From Scatophagus argus (Eukaryota > Chordata > Actinopteri > Scatophagidae), in NCBI RefSeq assembly GCF_020382885.2, contig NC_058499.1:10835872-10899871 (forward strand): a DNA stretch of 64,000 nt. The letters run 5' to 3'. Positions 38,500-51,700 of the stretch are shown here, piece after piece. The position numbers and the translations under genes are program-made. The notes beneath the pieces are model-generated. The model searched no databases. It was not told the origin of the DNA and worked only from the letters and a program-made list of their open reading frames with translations. The first letter of the stretch is position 1; each line of letters begins with the position of its first letter.

Positions 38500-38880
38500 C
38501 CCAAAGCAGAAACATACACACTGGTGAGTGGGAACTGAAGGTTCTTTTAGTCACTCTACGAACCAAATCCAGAACAAAAGCAGGCAGAGGAGGCAGGGAA
38601 CTGGCTGGCAGGAAGAAAGCTTCAGCAGCATAACACAGACGAACTGCATGCAGAGATGGAGCATAGACTAATCTGGCAGCAAGCAGGAGTGAAGGCCGGG
38701 TTTATAAAGTGGAGGGAATAGGCTGATAGAATTCAGGTGTGCCTCTGCTGCCAACAGGAGGAGCCAGCCACGCCCCCTGCCACACACAAGCTCTGCAAAG
38801 AGAACAGAAATAGGAGGTGGAACAGAGAGAGCACAAAGAGAAAAGCGCAACAAAAAACATACTAAGCCAAACCATATCAT
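38500..38880 (-). repeat. Unclassified interspersed repeat between man2c1 and ca12
   Basis: The base composition and word use differ from the flanks. On the minus strand it has GGGGGCGTGGCTGGCTCC, then CACCTGAATTCTATC, then a TATAAA within ACTTTATAAACCCGG and a run ending near CTTTGGGGTCCT. The order of a G+C block, an internal TATA box and a downstream leader resembles promoter-bearing teleost repeats. I cannot place it in a family, and no protein code is visible. Confidence 0.35.
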
Positions 38881-38966
38881 GCAGTTTAGATCATCATGTA
38901 TAAATTACTTGGGTTTGTTGCCAAGATCATGAAATGCAATGATAATGACATTTAAATACAAACATT

Positions 38967-40117
38967 TTTATTCTGAGACAGCACATATGTACACCCACTA
39001 TACACAAAGTAACAACTGAAAAACACCATGGCACAAGTAACATTTACAAAACAACTAGAGTTTGTAGTGGCACATTGTTTTAAACTATGGCAACAACAGT
39101 GAAGAGTCATCATCATCAAGAGTTCAATGAGGCCATGCAACTATTGTACCGTACACTGCACATAAACTCAGTAACATCTAAAATAATCTGCAAGAAATGT
39201 ATGAATATAATACAGGCCATAGAGGGGAAACAATGTCTGAGGGAAACGCTGTGGTGATGATGCTGATGTAACACCCCTTGCATGGTCCTCTGGTTGACTG
39301 TACAGACTACAGCCTAGGCGAAGGGCTCTCAGGAGTGCCGGGGAGTTAGTCTTGTGATCAGACTGGTGGTCAGGGTTAGGGGTCAGCCCACGTGCAGCCA
39401 GAAAGCACAAAAGCCTTTTTTTTTCTCAGCATTATTCACAGGGAAGGGACTGTGTGTTTCTCTGTTTGTACAAAGCTAAGCACCCTTTTATTATAAAATC
39501 CATAGAGCAGCTCTAAGTACAGGCTTGGTGGAAATGTGGTATAGCCCATCCCTCTCAGGCCACGCTACCATCAGGGATGTCTGTCGATTCCTGTCCCCCT
39601 ATTGTTTGGACTGTGGTTTGGCTTTCCTCCATGCCAGGACAGCCCAAGGGAATGGGTGCCATGGTCGGGCTTGACCTGAGATTTTCACCAGTTCAACTCT
39701 GGTCTAACTGTGTTTGCATGAAAGCATCTGTGTGGAGCCCTCCTTGAGAAACTCACCGCACCACATTGGAAAAATAAAGGGGGGATTACAGAGGACAGCT
39801 GTTCTTCTCACTTAAAGGAAGTAGTCATACAGCGAAAAAAACACCCTTTTAAATGTCCAGCACGGAGGCCTACCGTGTTCTGCCTGCCACAACACAGCAA
39901 AGAAAGTCCAGACTGTGGCTTGAGAAAGAACGTGGTCTGCCTTGCAAAACCCAAGAGTTGCATGCAAACATTATCGTGCGATCAACTTAAATCTTTCATG
40001 CTTCCACAAAATGTTCAGGACAATTTCACAAATACAGAATAAGTGATGCAAAAGGACAACCGTCTCGTGGTCTTGTTGAAATTTCATCGAGTTCCTTTGA
40101 AGTCAGATCCAGATGTG
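38967..40117 (-). other. ca12 3' UTR
   Basis: The sequence after the ca12 stop runs to a minus-strand AATAAA (TTTATT at 38967-38972), giving a 3' UTR of about 1.15 kb. It is not coding. The extent rests on the poly(A) signal alone. Confidence 0.55.
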
Positions 40118-42748
40118 TTATACTCTTGAGCCATATTCGTCTTTCTCTCCAACGTTGTACCCAACACCTTTGTTTTTGTCCTGCTGAGCACCAGCTCTAA
40201 AGAATGAAAGTGTAACCATTAATCCAGTATTTAACATGCAACTTGCATTTTTAAATCAAGTATTTTCATTAAAGCTGGAGGTTTATTATTCCATAAAGAA
40301 AATGTTTGTTATAAAGTTTTATGATATGTGAGCAAGATTATCATTTCCCCCAATAATTCTTCGTTCAAACATATTTTCCACTTATGCATTTCTTTTTACT
40401 CAAGAGGTTAGCCATGTAAAAGCAGAGAATTGGTGCAGATGATTTTTCGGTAAGAAGAAAACATCGTAAGTTGTACTAGAAAGACGTTGAGAAGGAACAC
40501 TGAAGACAGAAGGAACATTTGGCTCTGCTTGATGCACAGAGAGAGACACCAACCCATCTGTGATGTGTCTGCCACTTAGCCTTACACCTATGTAAGCAGA
40601 TTGAGCATCATTAGCATTAAGAAATGAAAAGAAGTGATCTGCGCTGATGAGGAGCAAGCTTCAAAGCACAGGTTACCGCTGAAGTGTGTATTATTTACAT
40701 ATATTTATGTCAAGACAGATTCCTTTTCCTCAGATATAGCTCTGAAAGCAGAGGGAGTTGTTCAAACGGGTGATTTCTCCACATCCTGGTGCGTGTATTT
40801 AATATAGTATGTATGAGATTTAAGTCTTTCATCATTTAAACCCCAACAAAAAATCTGTTTGAAATCTGCCGGTTAGGTTTTAATTCTGGAGCCCTTGAAA
40901 AAAGGCCTGCTTTATTTTTCAGTGAGCCACTCTCTCTTTCATTTTCCCCATAAAGAGGGAAGGTTTGTCCTGTTTGTCTTGCATTTTGCAATTTTCCAAA
41001 CTACCTTAAATTCTACCTTGAGATCCACAGTTAAACAGTTGCTGTTGGCGTTTTACTTAGCATATGAAGCTCTATTTTCATCCTCTCCATATGTTTGTTT
41101 CCCTCTGAATGGAGAAGTTATTAATGCAATAACATGAACTAAAGCACCATGGACACGCGCACTAAAACCTGAAAAGATTAGCAGGTGCATCATCTTGTTG
41201 GTTCATATGTTAAAACAGACACATAAAAACACAGTCTCATGTTGGTCACTGTGAACAGCTTTTTGACGAGAATCCCTTTGACTTACTGTAACTACTGCAC
41301 TTTCTTCCACAGCGAGTTTTTCTCAGATCGCAAAGTTAAGCTCTCCAAAGCATTCGCAAATATATACAACAAAAAAAAACCTCTGCAAGTCACACAGTAA
41401 TGCAAACCCAAGAAAATATTCTCCAGGGTACAACTAGGTTTTATAGAAAACCACAATTATACAAAATGGGCTCGTAATTTATGCGATGTCACACTGTGTA
41501 GGGGTGACTAAGAGCGGCACAAGTGAGTGCAGATTCCCGAAAAAATCCCAACTAATGAGGACAAAAGTCCTATAAAGCATCTGATTCTTTTTTTATAAAC
41601 TTTGACCTCAGATGTTAAAGTCAGTTAAGGTTAACAATTTTCTTGAAACCCTCCAAAATACTTTATATAAATATATATACTTTACTTTGAACTGCAATGC
41701 ATGTGAATATGACTTCCATAAGTGTAACTGTGGTCTTGGTTTTTGCCCTTTGCTTACCTTTTTTGCCTTAATAAACAGCACATTAAAGAGACAATGAGAA
41801 CAAGTCCCAGAGCAGAGCCCACCAGTATGGAAGCCAATAAACCTGCAGAGCACGGAGCAACAGAAGCAGAAAAGATCATGTGAGTCCCTTTTTTCCACAT
41901 TTTCACTTGGAATGTGGGCTGGTATGTGCACATAGGTGTGTATAATTCAAAATGTTAAAGTGGATGAAAATGATTGTATATTTGACCCAAATAATGAAAC
42001 AGTTTAAAGGGTTTTCTGTGGTTTAAAAAATATTTGTTGTGTTATATTCTGCACTTGCGCAGCATAGATTACTCTATGCATATTTTTGTTGAATTCATTT
42101 GGGTTTAGTTTGATCTGTTAGTTTAAATTTGAAACAATTATATTTATGTTGGAGCAATTATTCACATCCTTTTTTTAACTAGTTAGAGTTTCATTCAGAC
42201 AGACAAGAGGTCATTTTCACTCCAAATCTGTTAGAACTTCACATGAAGTGTTAGTGGTCTGCTGCGTATGAAACTGAAGATGATACACAACAAGAAGGGA
42301 AAATATACAAGAGCAACATACCAGTGTTTATCCAAGACAGATCAGCTGAGGAACAGACAAAGGGAGAGAAAAGAAGGTGAAAATGAGATTCATAGAGGAG
42401 CAGAAACCTCAGACATGATGCCGTCCAAAAAGAGTTCAAGGATTTCAGGGGGTTTCACGAAAGATAAAACGACAAAAAGAAATGAATAACTTTAATGTTC
42501 ATTTGTTTTATTGGGGTTTTTTTTATAAGAGAAACGTATCGTTTCATGACACAAGCTGACAATGTCAGCTGACTCAAATTCAGACATGATGCTTTTGGTT
42601 TTAATCTCATTTAACCTCAAAAACCTGTTCTTGGCGAATCTATCCTGTCTGCTTTATGAAGACATCAAGTAACACCATCTCAGCCTTGTATCCAGTAATA
42701 AGCCGGTCCTGGATTGATACTGTTTTCTGGTACACGCATACACCACAC

Positions 42749-42779
<31 letters not shown>

Positions 42780-45700
42780 TATAAAAATGATAGTATGACA
42801 ACATTCAAATGAGAGTCTGGCTGGCTGAACCCCATGTGGTCCTGAAAAAGACTGCATTTTAAATAATACTAGTTATGAAAGTTCACAGTGAAAGGTGTGA
42901 TTGTAGCAGGGAAGAAATTTGCCATATATGCTTCATGTAAAATGCTTTTATTGAAAATAGTTCCCTATGTACAGTATCTGCTTCCTCGCTCATTGAAAAT
43001 GACATTTTGAACTGAAGAACATTTTGTAAGAGAAGACCGAGACATGATGTAAAGCTCTGAAGTTCTTGAAGTTTCTTTTGGGTGAGCTGCATCTCTATAT
43101 AGTGCAAGACGGTAATTACTAGTATAGAAGTGAACTTGGCGTACATTATAACTCTATAAATATTCTTTAAAGTTTGGAGTGCTACATGTAGCTTTATGAA
43201 TATATATTTGCAAGCATGAAATATGTTCTAAAATTATGCAAACAGCCATAAAGCCGGGTGGAAAAAGTAAATGTTTGGAAATTGTCACAATTGCATTTAT
43301 TTTAATGTTTCAGAATGTGCTTACAGTACTGAGAACAGTCACTGGAGAGGACTGCTTATGCATAGGCGTGTGTATGCGAAAACAATGACTACAGTAGATT
43401 AAAATGTATCATAATTATGTGCACATACTACAAAGAATAACTTAATATTAAATACGTTTGTGAGAAAGACTGCTCAAAGGAATGCACAGCGTGGCTTGCA
43501 TCGTGAGACATACAACTGATGTCTGCTACAGAAACACACTCAAACAGACATAATGTCACTCTCAGCTATGTCAGGAATCTCTCTAGTCTTCCCACTCCAT
43601 AGGCAAAAGCCAAGGATGTGGATAACCCTGGCTGTGGGGGGTTATGGGAACAGTAGCAGGGGAGAGGCCGCCATATTTTGTCACTGGTACATTTTGCTTG
43701 GTTGCCATGGAGATCTTCTTCTGATTCCTCAAGGCCTTTGTCAGAGAGCGATCTAGCTCTAACGCCTCATCTGTTGGTGGCCGTCCACGGAGAATATGCC
43801 TGATGGTTGAGAGGGCTAAGTCTGACTTACAGTCCAGGTAGCTCTTGAGGTTGAGATCGGGGAAAACCGAATCTCTGAGAGCCTGAACAAGCTGAGTCTC
43901 CCTGTGGGACTGTTTGAGCTCATGGAAAACTCTCTGTTCAGTCGAGACATAGCACAGTGCTTCTTCAGCCAGCCCTAACTTTCCCACAGGGAGGGTGGCC
44001 TGGCTTTTCTTCAGTGGGTACAGATTCAGCATCTGTTGTTTGGATTTGGACAGAGTCTCGCTCTGCTGGTACTTGGGTTCTTTCTTCTTGCCAGCATGGA
44101 GCTTCTCTGAGCCACTTGGTAGGAGCTGATAGAGCCCTTCGTCAGCCAGGTCTGCTAAGTCTCCAGCCAGCAGCTGCTGAATGATTCCCTTCCTCGTGAG
44201 CGGAGATGTGACTGTGAGAATGCCCTGCAGTCCTCTGCCTGCATCAGACACACAGCCAATCACAGCCTGTTCAATATCCCAGCCTGTGGGATACTCCTTG
44301 AAATGACTATGGGCCTCCTCCACCAGCATGCAACAACACTACCTGTAGTGATGAACTAAAAGCAGAAGCTATCGCCTGCTAAATGCCGCTCAAGAAAGCT
44401 AATAGCAGAGGATTCCACGCTGCCATGTCAAAACACGTGCCATTAGAGAAGCATAGCTTTAAGAGTGAAGCTTTGAAAATGAGGGAAACATGCACATTCA
44501 TGCCACACTGTATGGGCCTAAATACCATACAGTGTGGTAAACCAGCAATCCACATAAAAGTAAGCCTTTAAAGGCAAATTTAAGGGTTGCAGACGTTCTG
44601 AGTATGTCAGAGGGATGGTTAATTTGTTGTGTCTTAAAAGATGGCCTACTTTCCAACAAGCTCAACAAAGTCAATCAACATATAAGGTGTTTAAGAAGGA
44701 CATCAACACGAAAGCTCAGCCACAAGCAGATCATACCATACAAAGTGTGACAGCCATGTGCTTCGCAGCAGGAGAAATGAACCATACATCATTCACACCT
44801 GTCCGTTTGCTATTTTTAAAGCAATGCAGTGGCAGTGTCATTTATGAGACCTTTGCGTTCATGCTCTGACAACAAAGCACGCTCATTTTGAAGACCATAC
44901 TTACCCTCCTTAAAAGATACCAGCACAATTCTGCTGTCAACGGGCTGCGGTTTCCTGAAGTTGCCATTCAGAGGCACAGGGGCTGAGTCCTGGGCATGGG
45001 AGGAGTAGAGGGTTGTCGCCAGGGACAGAAACTAAGAACAAACACAACAAAACAAAAGCATGTTATGCACAGGGATTTTTCCACACCAGTTGAGGTTAAA
45101 TGTAAGAAGCACAGCATATTAAAATGTTTGAAAATTCAGTTTACCATCAGCTGAATACTGGTTTATTTATACTACTATCAAATCTGTGAAAGAATTGAAC
45201 ACGGACGGAGCACCTGTTTGTGAGATATTGTGACATGATTCCTGAACACTGTCCACAGGACGCTGGGATAACACGGAGGAGTCGTTAGGGACCCGTCGTA
45301 GCGATAATACTCATCTAAACGCGCAGGCAGCAGTGCTCTGATATTGAAACCGGGCACCTTCACTTTCTGATCTGCCAGTTGAAATAAAAACAGAAATAAC
45401 TTGTAACTGCTTTATAAACTAAGGTTTATATCAGAATAAAATCCAGAATTCTGACTCAAAACCTAGAAAAAAGCAAACCAAAGCTCTTATTTCCATACTT
45501 TACATGTTAAATGACTATGCACCAAAAAGGTAGCTGATATTGTTCACTACTCATGTTTATATTCAATGTGGCAAAACTACAGAAGAAATTCTACTGAAGA
45601 AAATCACCAAATGAGACTTACCCTTGTACTTGATACCATTTAGGAACTTCAGAAACTGTTCAAAGGCCGGATTGAACTCTCCAATCTGCATGACAAGTAC

Positions 45701-48700
45701 AGTTTGATGATTATGCTGCTTCACCCGAAATTGACACATCACTGTCCACCACCACCAGCAGAGTCTGCACCACCTCACCTCAATCAGGACACCCAGCACG
45801 GCTAGGCCGTCAGATTTGTCTACAGCCATGGACATACCGGCATACTTGTCTGAATTGAAGTGTACTACGTGCATCTATGACAGAAGAGAGAAATGAGTCA
45901 AAACCCTGAAGTGAAAAACATATGATATATCATATAGTTGTGAAAACCTTGAGATGATTGAATGGTGTCAAACATATTGGAGAGTGTGGATCATTTAATT
46001 TGATCATTCACTGTTTGGAAATTGGTATGCACAGCATTACAACAGATTGTAGCCTTTAAGGTCCCTTTGAAGTATATGGTAATTTGTCATTACAATATCT
46101 GTGTATAGCATATAAAAGAAAGTGAAAAATATTTTAACATCAAGTAGTTCTGCAAGCCTTGTTAAACAAATCTTCTTGGCTTCTGTATTTTGACCAAACA
46201 GGTAGTTATTGTTTGATTTAATTTACATTTCAATAAAGATTTATGTTTCCAGGGTATGTATATACAACACATTCTTATGAGCAGCATCTGTCAGTCGGCA
46301 TAATGTATAAATTAATTTGCTAAGTATCACAACATTTCACACAAATGTCTAACAGGGTAAAAATAATGAAGTGATGACATTATAATGTTCTGCAAAAGCT
46401 TTTTTCTGGCCTTTGTTCCGAGACGGTCGGACTCTAATCTTGGGTGTCCACCTTGAAACCGGACTGAGTGATCCTCCTTGCTGCCGGGTTGAAGATGTGT
46501 GTTTAGCACCCACATTTTGGGATTTTTAGTTTCTTCATGTTCTACAAAAATTGCAGCCAAGCATGTTTTCTGTTTCTCTCAGCGAACTTACACATTAATA
46601 GGCATACAGCACCACAAAAACAAGCTCAGTGGTTTTTCCTGATACTGGGCTTCAGGTGTTTGATATTGCATCATGGGATGAAACTCTATCAGTCCCCTGT
46701 ATTCTGTACTTCGCTATTGTGAAGATTATTCACTAGAATCATACATGTTAATATGTCATTAACTTTCATTTTGCCAAGAACTACACTAACTATCTTTTAT
46801 TAAATTCTCTCATAATCTTCACTACATATATACAGTATGAGCCTGGATGTAAAGTACAACATGATTGGCACATGGAGGCATACAAGCAGAAAGTAGTAAA
46901 TCTAGTTTTAAACTACACATTTCACTTTGTTTAAGTTGTGTAGACTCAGAGAGCGTGCTGAAAAGAGCAAGCATGCATAGTCATCTCACCACCTCTCACA
47001 AAGTTTGGATTTCTTTGTATAAAAACGCATTTCTGTTTTTATGCTTCCAACTGTTGTTAGATTAATTATAATTATAATATCACATGTTTCATAAAGGGTA
47101 GGTGTTAATTGAATTGAGTTGATGGTGGAGTTTGGTGAATGTAATACTGGTATAAAGTCTAGAAAAACACTGGAGATGTATAACAGTAGTTGGTCTATTA
47201 CAGCCTTTAAATAAATATCAGACTCTCAGTTGTTTCTGTGACAGAGATTTGATGCAACACAGAGTCATTTTAGTCATTTTCTCTAAATATGACAAAATTG
47301 TATTTGTGGATTTTATTCTGTTTTGGGAATCTAGGTGGACATGTGCGCTATTTTGGGGAAATGTTCAATTTCCCATCATTCCATCCCTCCAAAACAACAC
47401 GTCATCAAGGAACTGTGGTTCTGGAGTCTGGAGAGACTTGAAAGATGCATGTTTTCAACGTGTCCAGTCTTAAACCCAGGTCAAACCACAGCACCTTATA
47501 TGTGGCTGTGCTGCAGCTGCGGCATGGTCACATAAAAGCATACAGGTTGTACCCATTTCAGCTTCTACCCACTATAATTCAAATGATACCAAATTACATA
47601 AAAAAAGTCTCCTATTTTTGTTTATATGCTGAAAGGGACTCTTACTTTTAAAATTCACTGTCTGCTGTACTTCAAGTACCAGAGCAAATAGAGCAAACCA
47701 GTGTGTGAAAACTGCTTACAAGGCTTGACACATTAACCAGCACAGACGGCCACTCCTTTCCAGAGGTGGTTGAAACCAAAGCATATAATAATCTGGTACT
47801 CTAATCCCTTAAACCCTGCAGAAATAAGACACGCTGTCATACTGTGCATACCAAGACTGACTAAAATTATGCCTTTGCTTTTTAATATGTGTGATAAGTG
47901 ATAAAATATTCAAGTTTGATTGGTAATGGGATGATTTATTTTGAAAAGAAATTATGACCTTAACTGTCCTCTCTTTATAATCTCAGTTGAGTTGAGTTGA
48001 GACTCACAAGCAGTTGACTGTTAAAAATATCCACGTCTCAGACAAGATGTGTTTTATACAAGAATTCAGTTGTACTTTACAGTCAGTGACACAATAAAAG
48101 TTGAAAATGCACAATAAGCTTTTTCTGAAACTGTCTGACTGGCAAGTAGGCGTCAACTCAATGTCTGCCACGGTGTAAGAAACTGGAACAGTAATGTGCA
48201 GATGCAGAGTTTCTTCCGCATGACTCTGTGAGCCCTGAAGGGCGTCAGTGGCTCAGATTCCTCTGCCAGTCAAATGTCACATGAAGTATTAAATCATTTG
48301 TCGGGTGACAGAGATGCTGTCGCCTGCTGCTGCAGATACGTCACAGACCAATTTGATGTGTGGACCGAGCTTTCCTGATAACTATATATTCACTGACCTT
48401 TTACTAAAAAACTGAGATCTCTTACTTCAGCAAAAGTAGCAATACTATCGTATAAAAGTACTTGATTATCAAAAGTAGAAGTACACGGAAAATGCTCACT
48501 TTTAAAGTGTGTTTGTGTTTGTATTATACAATGCATATGTCATAGATATATTATTACTTGTGCACCAACTTGTAAGCAGCATTTTAATGTTGTCAAAATG
48601 GGGCTGATTTTAACAACTTTATACACCATTGGGAGATGTGGGCAATGCAAAATATTTATATGCAAACTAACTATTAACTATAACTGTCTGTTATGCAGTA

Positions 48701-51700
48701 TAGTAAAAAATACAATATTTGTCTATAATGTCGTGAAATGTAGTGGAGTTGAAAAGGAAGAACAATTATGAGTTGAAGCTGTACTTAGGTATAGCATTAG
48801 AGCAAATATACTTAATTTACTCTGCTGTCTCCCACATCATTAGCATGTAGTAAGAAGTGCTGCTTGCTTCGTTTACCTCTGCTGCATACTGCTTACTGTT
48901 CACCAAGTGCTCAGAGCCTACTGGTCTGCCGGAGGAGCCCCAGTGTAGATGGAGTTGAGTTGCGGTGTAACGATGAGGCAGGCTGGAGATGTGCATCTTA
49001 GAGGGCAGTGATATTTGTACTGTGGATCAAGAGACGTGAAACCACAGCACACAGAACAGAACAGCAATGGTTACTTCAATTGTCACCAGAGGATTAAGAA
49101 AAATCGACTTCATCTAAACTTTCTGTCAAAGCTGTCAAAGCCTATTTTTGGAAAAGATGTGGAGCTGCCTTTAAGAAACTGTATGATGGTGTGACGCAGG
49201 TGCACTTTCCACATGTCTGTGAGTGTATGATGAATGTTTACAAGTGAAAAACCTCCGTCAGCTTATTTCAGACACACATCACACTGATGATGCCACTCAG
49301 CTTGTGGCACTGAGGCCCATCAGGCATGCACACATAAGCATTTGTCTGCTCTTTGCACTCTGGTCACTTTACTTACCTCACTATTACAGCTTTTGCACAG
49401 TGACCTTCACAGGGCGGACATTACATGCATGTTTGTCTTTACAGAGGCTGTCACTGAAATTGTCTGAAACGAAAGCAGTTCTGCAGCATAATGTTCGGTG
49501 TCGCAGCTAACCTCACGCTTCTCTGACTGAAACCAGTTCTTATCATCACCAAAGCAGAATCATTCAACCAACTATAATTTTGGAATAATCACATTCGTCT
49601 GCAGCGAGTCATCAAAATCTTTTATTCTGTAGCACATGGGCATGGTTGTTTATGCTCTGATTGCTATATTTAGCAATTAAATTTAAGCCTGTGTTGTAAA
49701 TTGATATTGAGCATTAAACTGAGGCTTGTTTCTTTTGTTAAGGCGCATCAGAGACAGAGCAGATGACTAATCTTGGCTCATTTTTTCCCAGACTAAACGT
49801 GGAGCCCTTCCTTTCGTTGAAAGGACAGTTAAGATAATAAGAGAGTCATTATGGAAAATTGCTGTGGCAGAAGATCCACGTATCATTTTCTTTAGGTTGA
49901 CCCACAAATTAGGGCTCTACAGCAAGAACAGAGTCCTCCGTGTTTATGCGTCACCATTTCTAATGAATACATTGACTAGTGCATCGCTTTAATTTGAAGA
50001 ACTTACAGATCCCAAGACAAATAAAACAAAGTGTGCATTTTATCTGCTCTTTAATGCTTAGGTTGCTACATAGTTGTGTTGCCTGTGATGAAATTAGCTT
50101 AAAATACACATTTGAAGGTGGGTGAGCGATTGTGGAGAACTCCAGGAGTCGGTTCTTGAGTGTCATTGCCTGGTTAATCAGTAGGCTTTTTGACACCCTG
50201 GGAATGAGGCTCAGCAGTCAAATATCTTTCCTTAAAATCATTTGCTCAAACTTTAAACCCACATCCTGTACTTTACTATGTATTTTGTTGATAACATTGA
50301 TGATTTATACTCACCTGAATGGCCATTATTTCCAAGAGTGAGCTGCTCATTGGGTGACAGGTTGTAGTTTTGAACCTCAACTGGACGTAAAGTTGGGTCA
50401 AACCTCAGCAGGTCTGACTTGATGTTTATTGGAGACTGGAAAGCTCCACCACAATATGGATAATTCTTGGCCCAGTACTCCTCTCCATCTGGCCCTGTAA
50501 CAGTGTCAGTGTTAATTATTACAATTATCACCTGAGGATTCTGCTATTCAGTGTAGCTCAAGAGTTTTTTTTTATGCTGTACAGAGATATTGCACATTCT
50601 CAGTAATCCAAAAAAGTGTATTTCACCTCAGAACACTAATGGGTATATGTTGCATGTCAAATTTTAAGTTGTTCCAATTTAAAAGGCAAATTAAAAAAGC
50701 GTGACCCAGTCGCAAATGGGATGGCTTCAAACATGGCCAGGGTTTGCTCTACTGAACGTTTTATCTGTAATAAAGTTAAGTATTATTATCTATGCGCAAG
50801 GCGGCATGGGAGAGGCCTGTGGATTGACTGTTGGCCCTTTTGAAAGAAACAAGAGTGAGAACCACGCTGTTTTTTTTGTGTGGGAGAGCCAGTGAGAATG
50901 CTGTCTCTGTCCAAATGAGAGGTTTCTATAAAGTACAGGACACCAAAAATGGCCGCATTTGCAAGTGAGCCCAGCTGCACAAGGGTGTCTCCCAATAGTG
51001 TGTCTGCAACGACAATAACGCACACTGAACTAATACAAAAGAGAAAGACATGTTAATGAGAACTGAAGAGGCAGAAGAGGAGAAAATCAGGAAGTGCTTG
51101 ATTTCTCATATTTTAATTTTGTGTATTGACTCAAGTGTAAGGATCCATACTGAGCTTTTCAAATATGATGCTCTGTGAATGGATCGTATCAAATGTGTTA
51201 CATAACGGTGTCTGAAGAGAAAATGCTATGATGGGCCCTGAATGTACCAAAGCTCTCATCGCTTGTGCATAAAGTTGCCACTAATTTATTATCTGTCTGA
51301 AAATCGACCATTCACCACATGCCAGATGATTAAACATGAATGATGCAGCATAATGCCTGTCCCGGACTGCGACTGTCACTTCCCAGACAAATGTGGATTG
51401 ATTGTACAAGACATGCCAAAAGGCATCCAGTGAGGCTGTGAAATCATTGAATACTTATTTGAAGCAAAACTCAAAAGTTCAATCTAGGCAAATCCTCCCT
51501 ATCATAAAAAAAACTACTCTCATGTCTATAATTACTCAGTGTCCACTTCATTTGCTGTTTTAATTAGACCGAGTCTGCCCTTTAATAATGGTCTTCAGTG
51601 GCCTTTGGTGTACCCTTGGCGGTCCTTGGTGTGACCTACAGTGCTGTGTGAGTAATTTCTTTTTTTCCTATATAAAAAGGGTGTTAAATAAGAAGATTTA

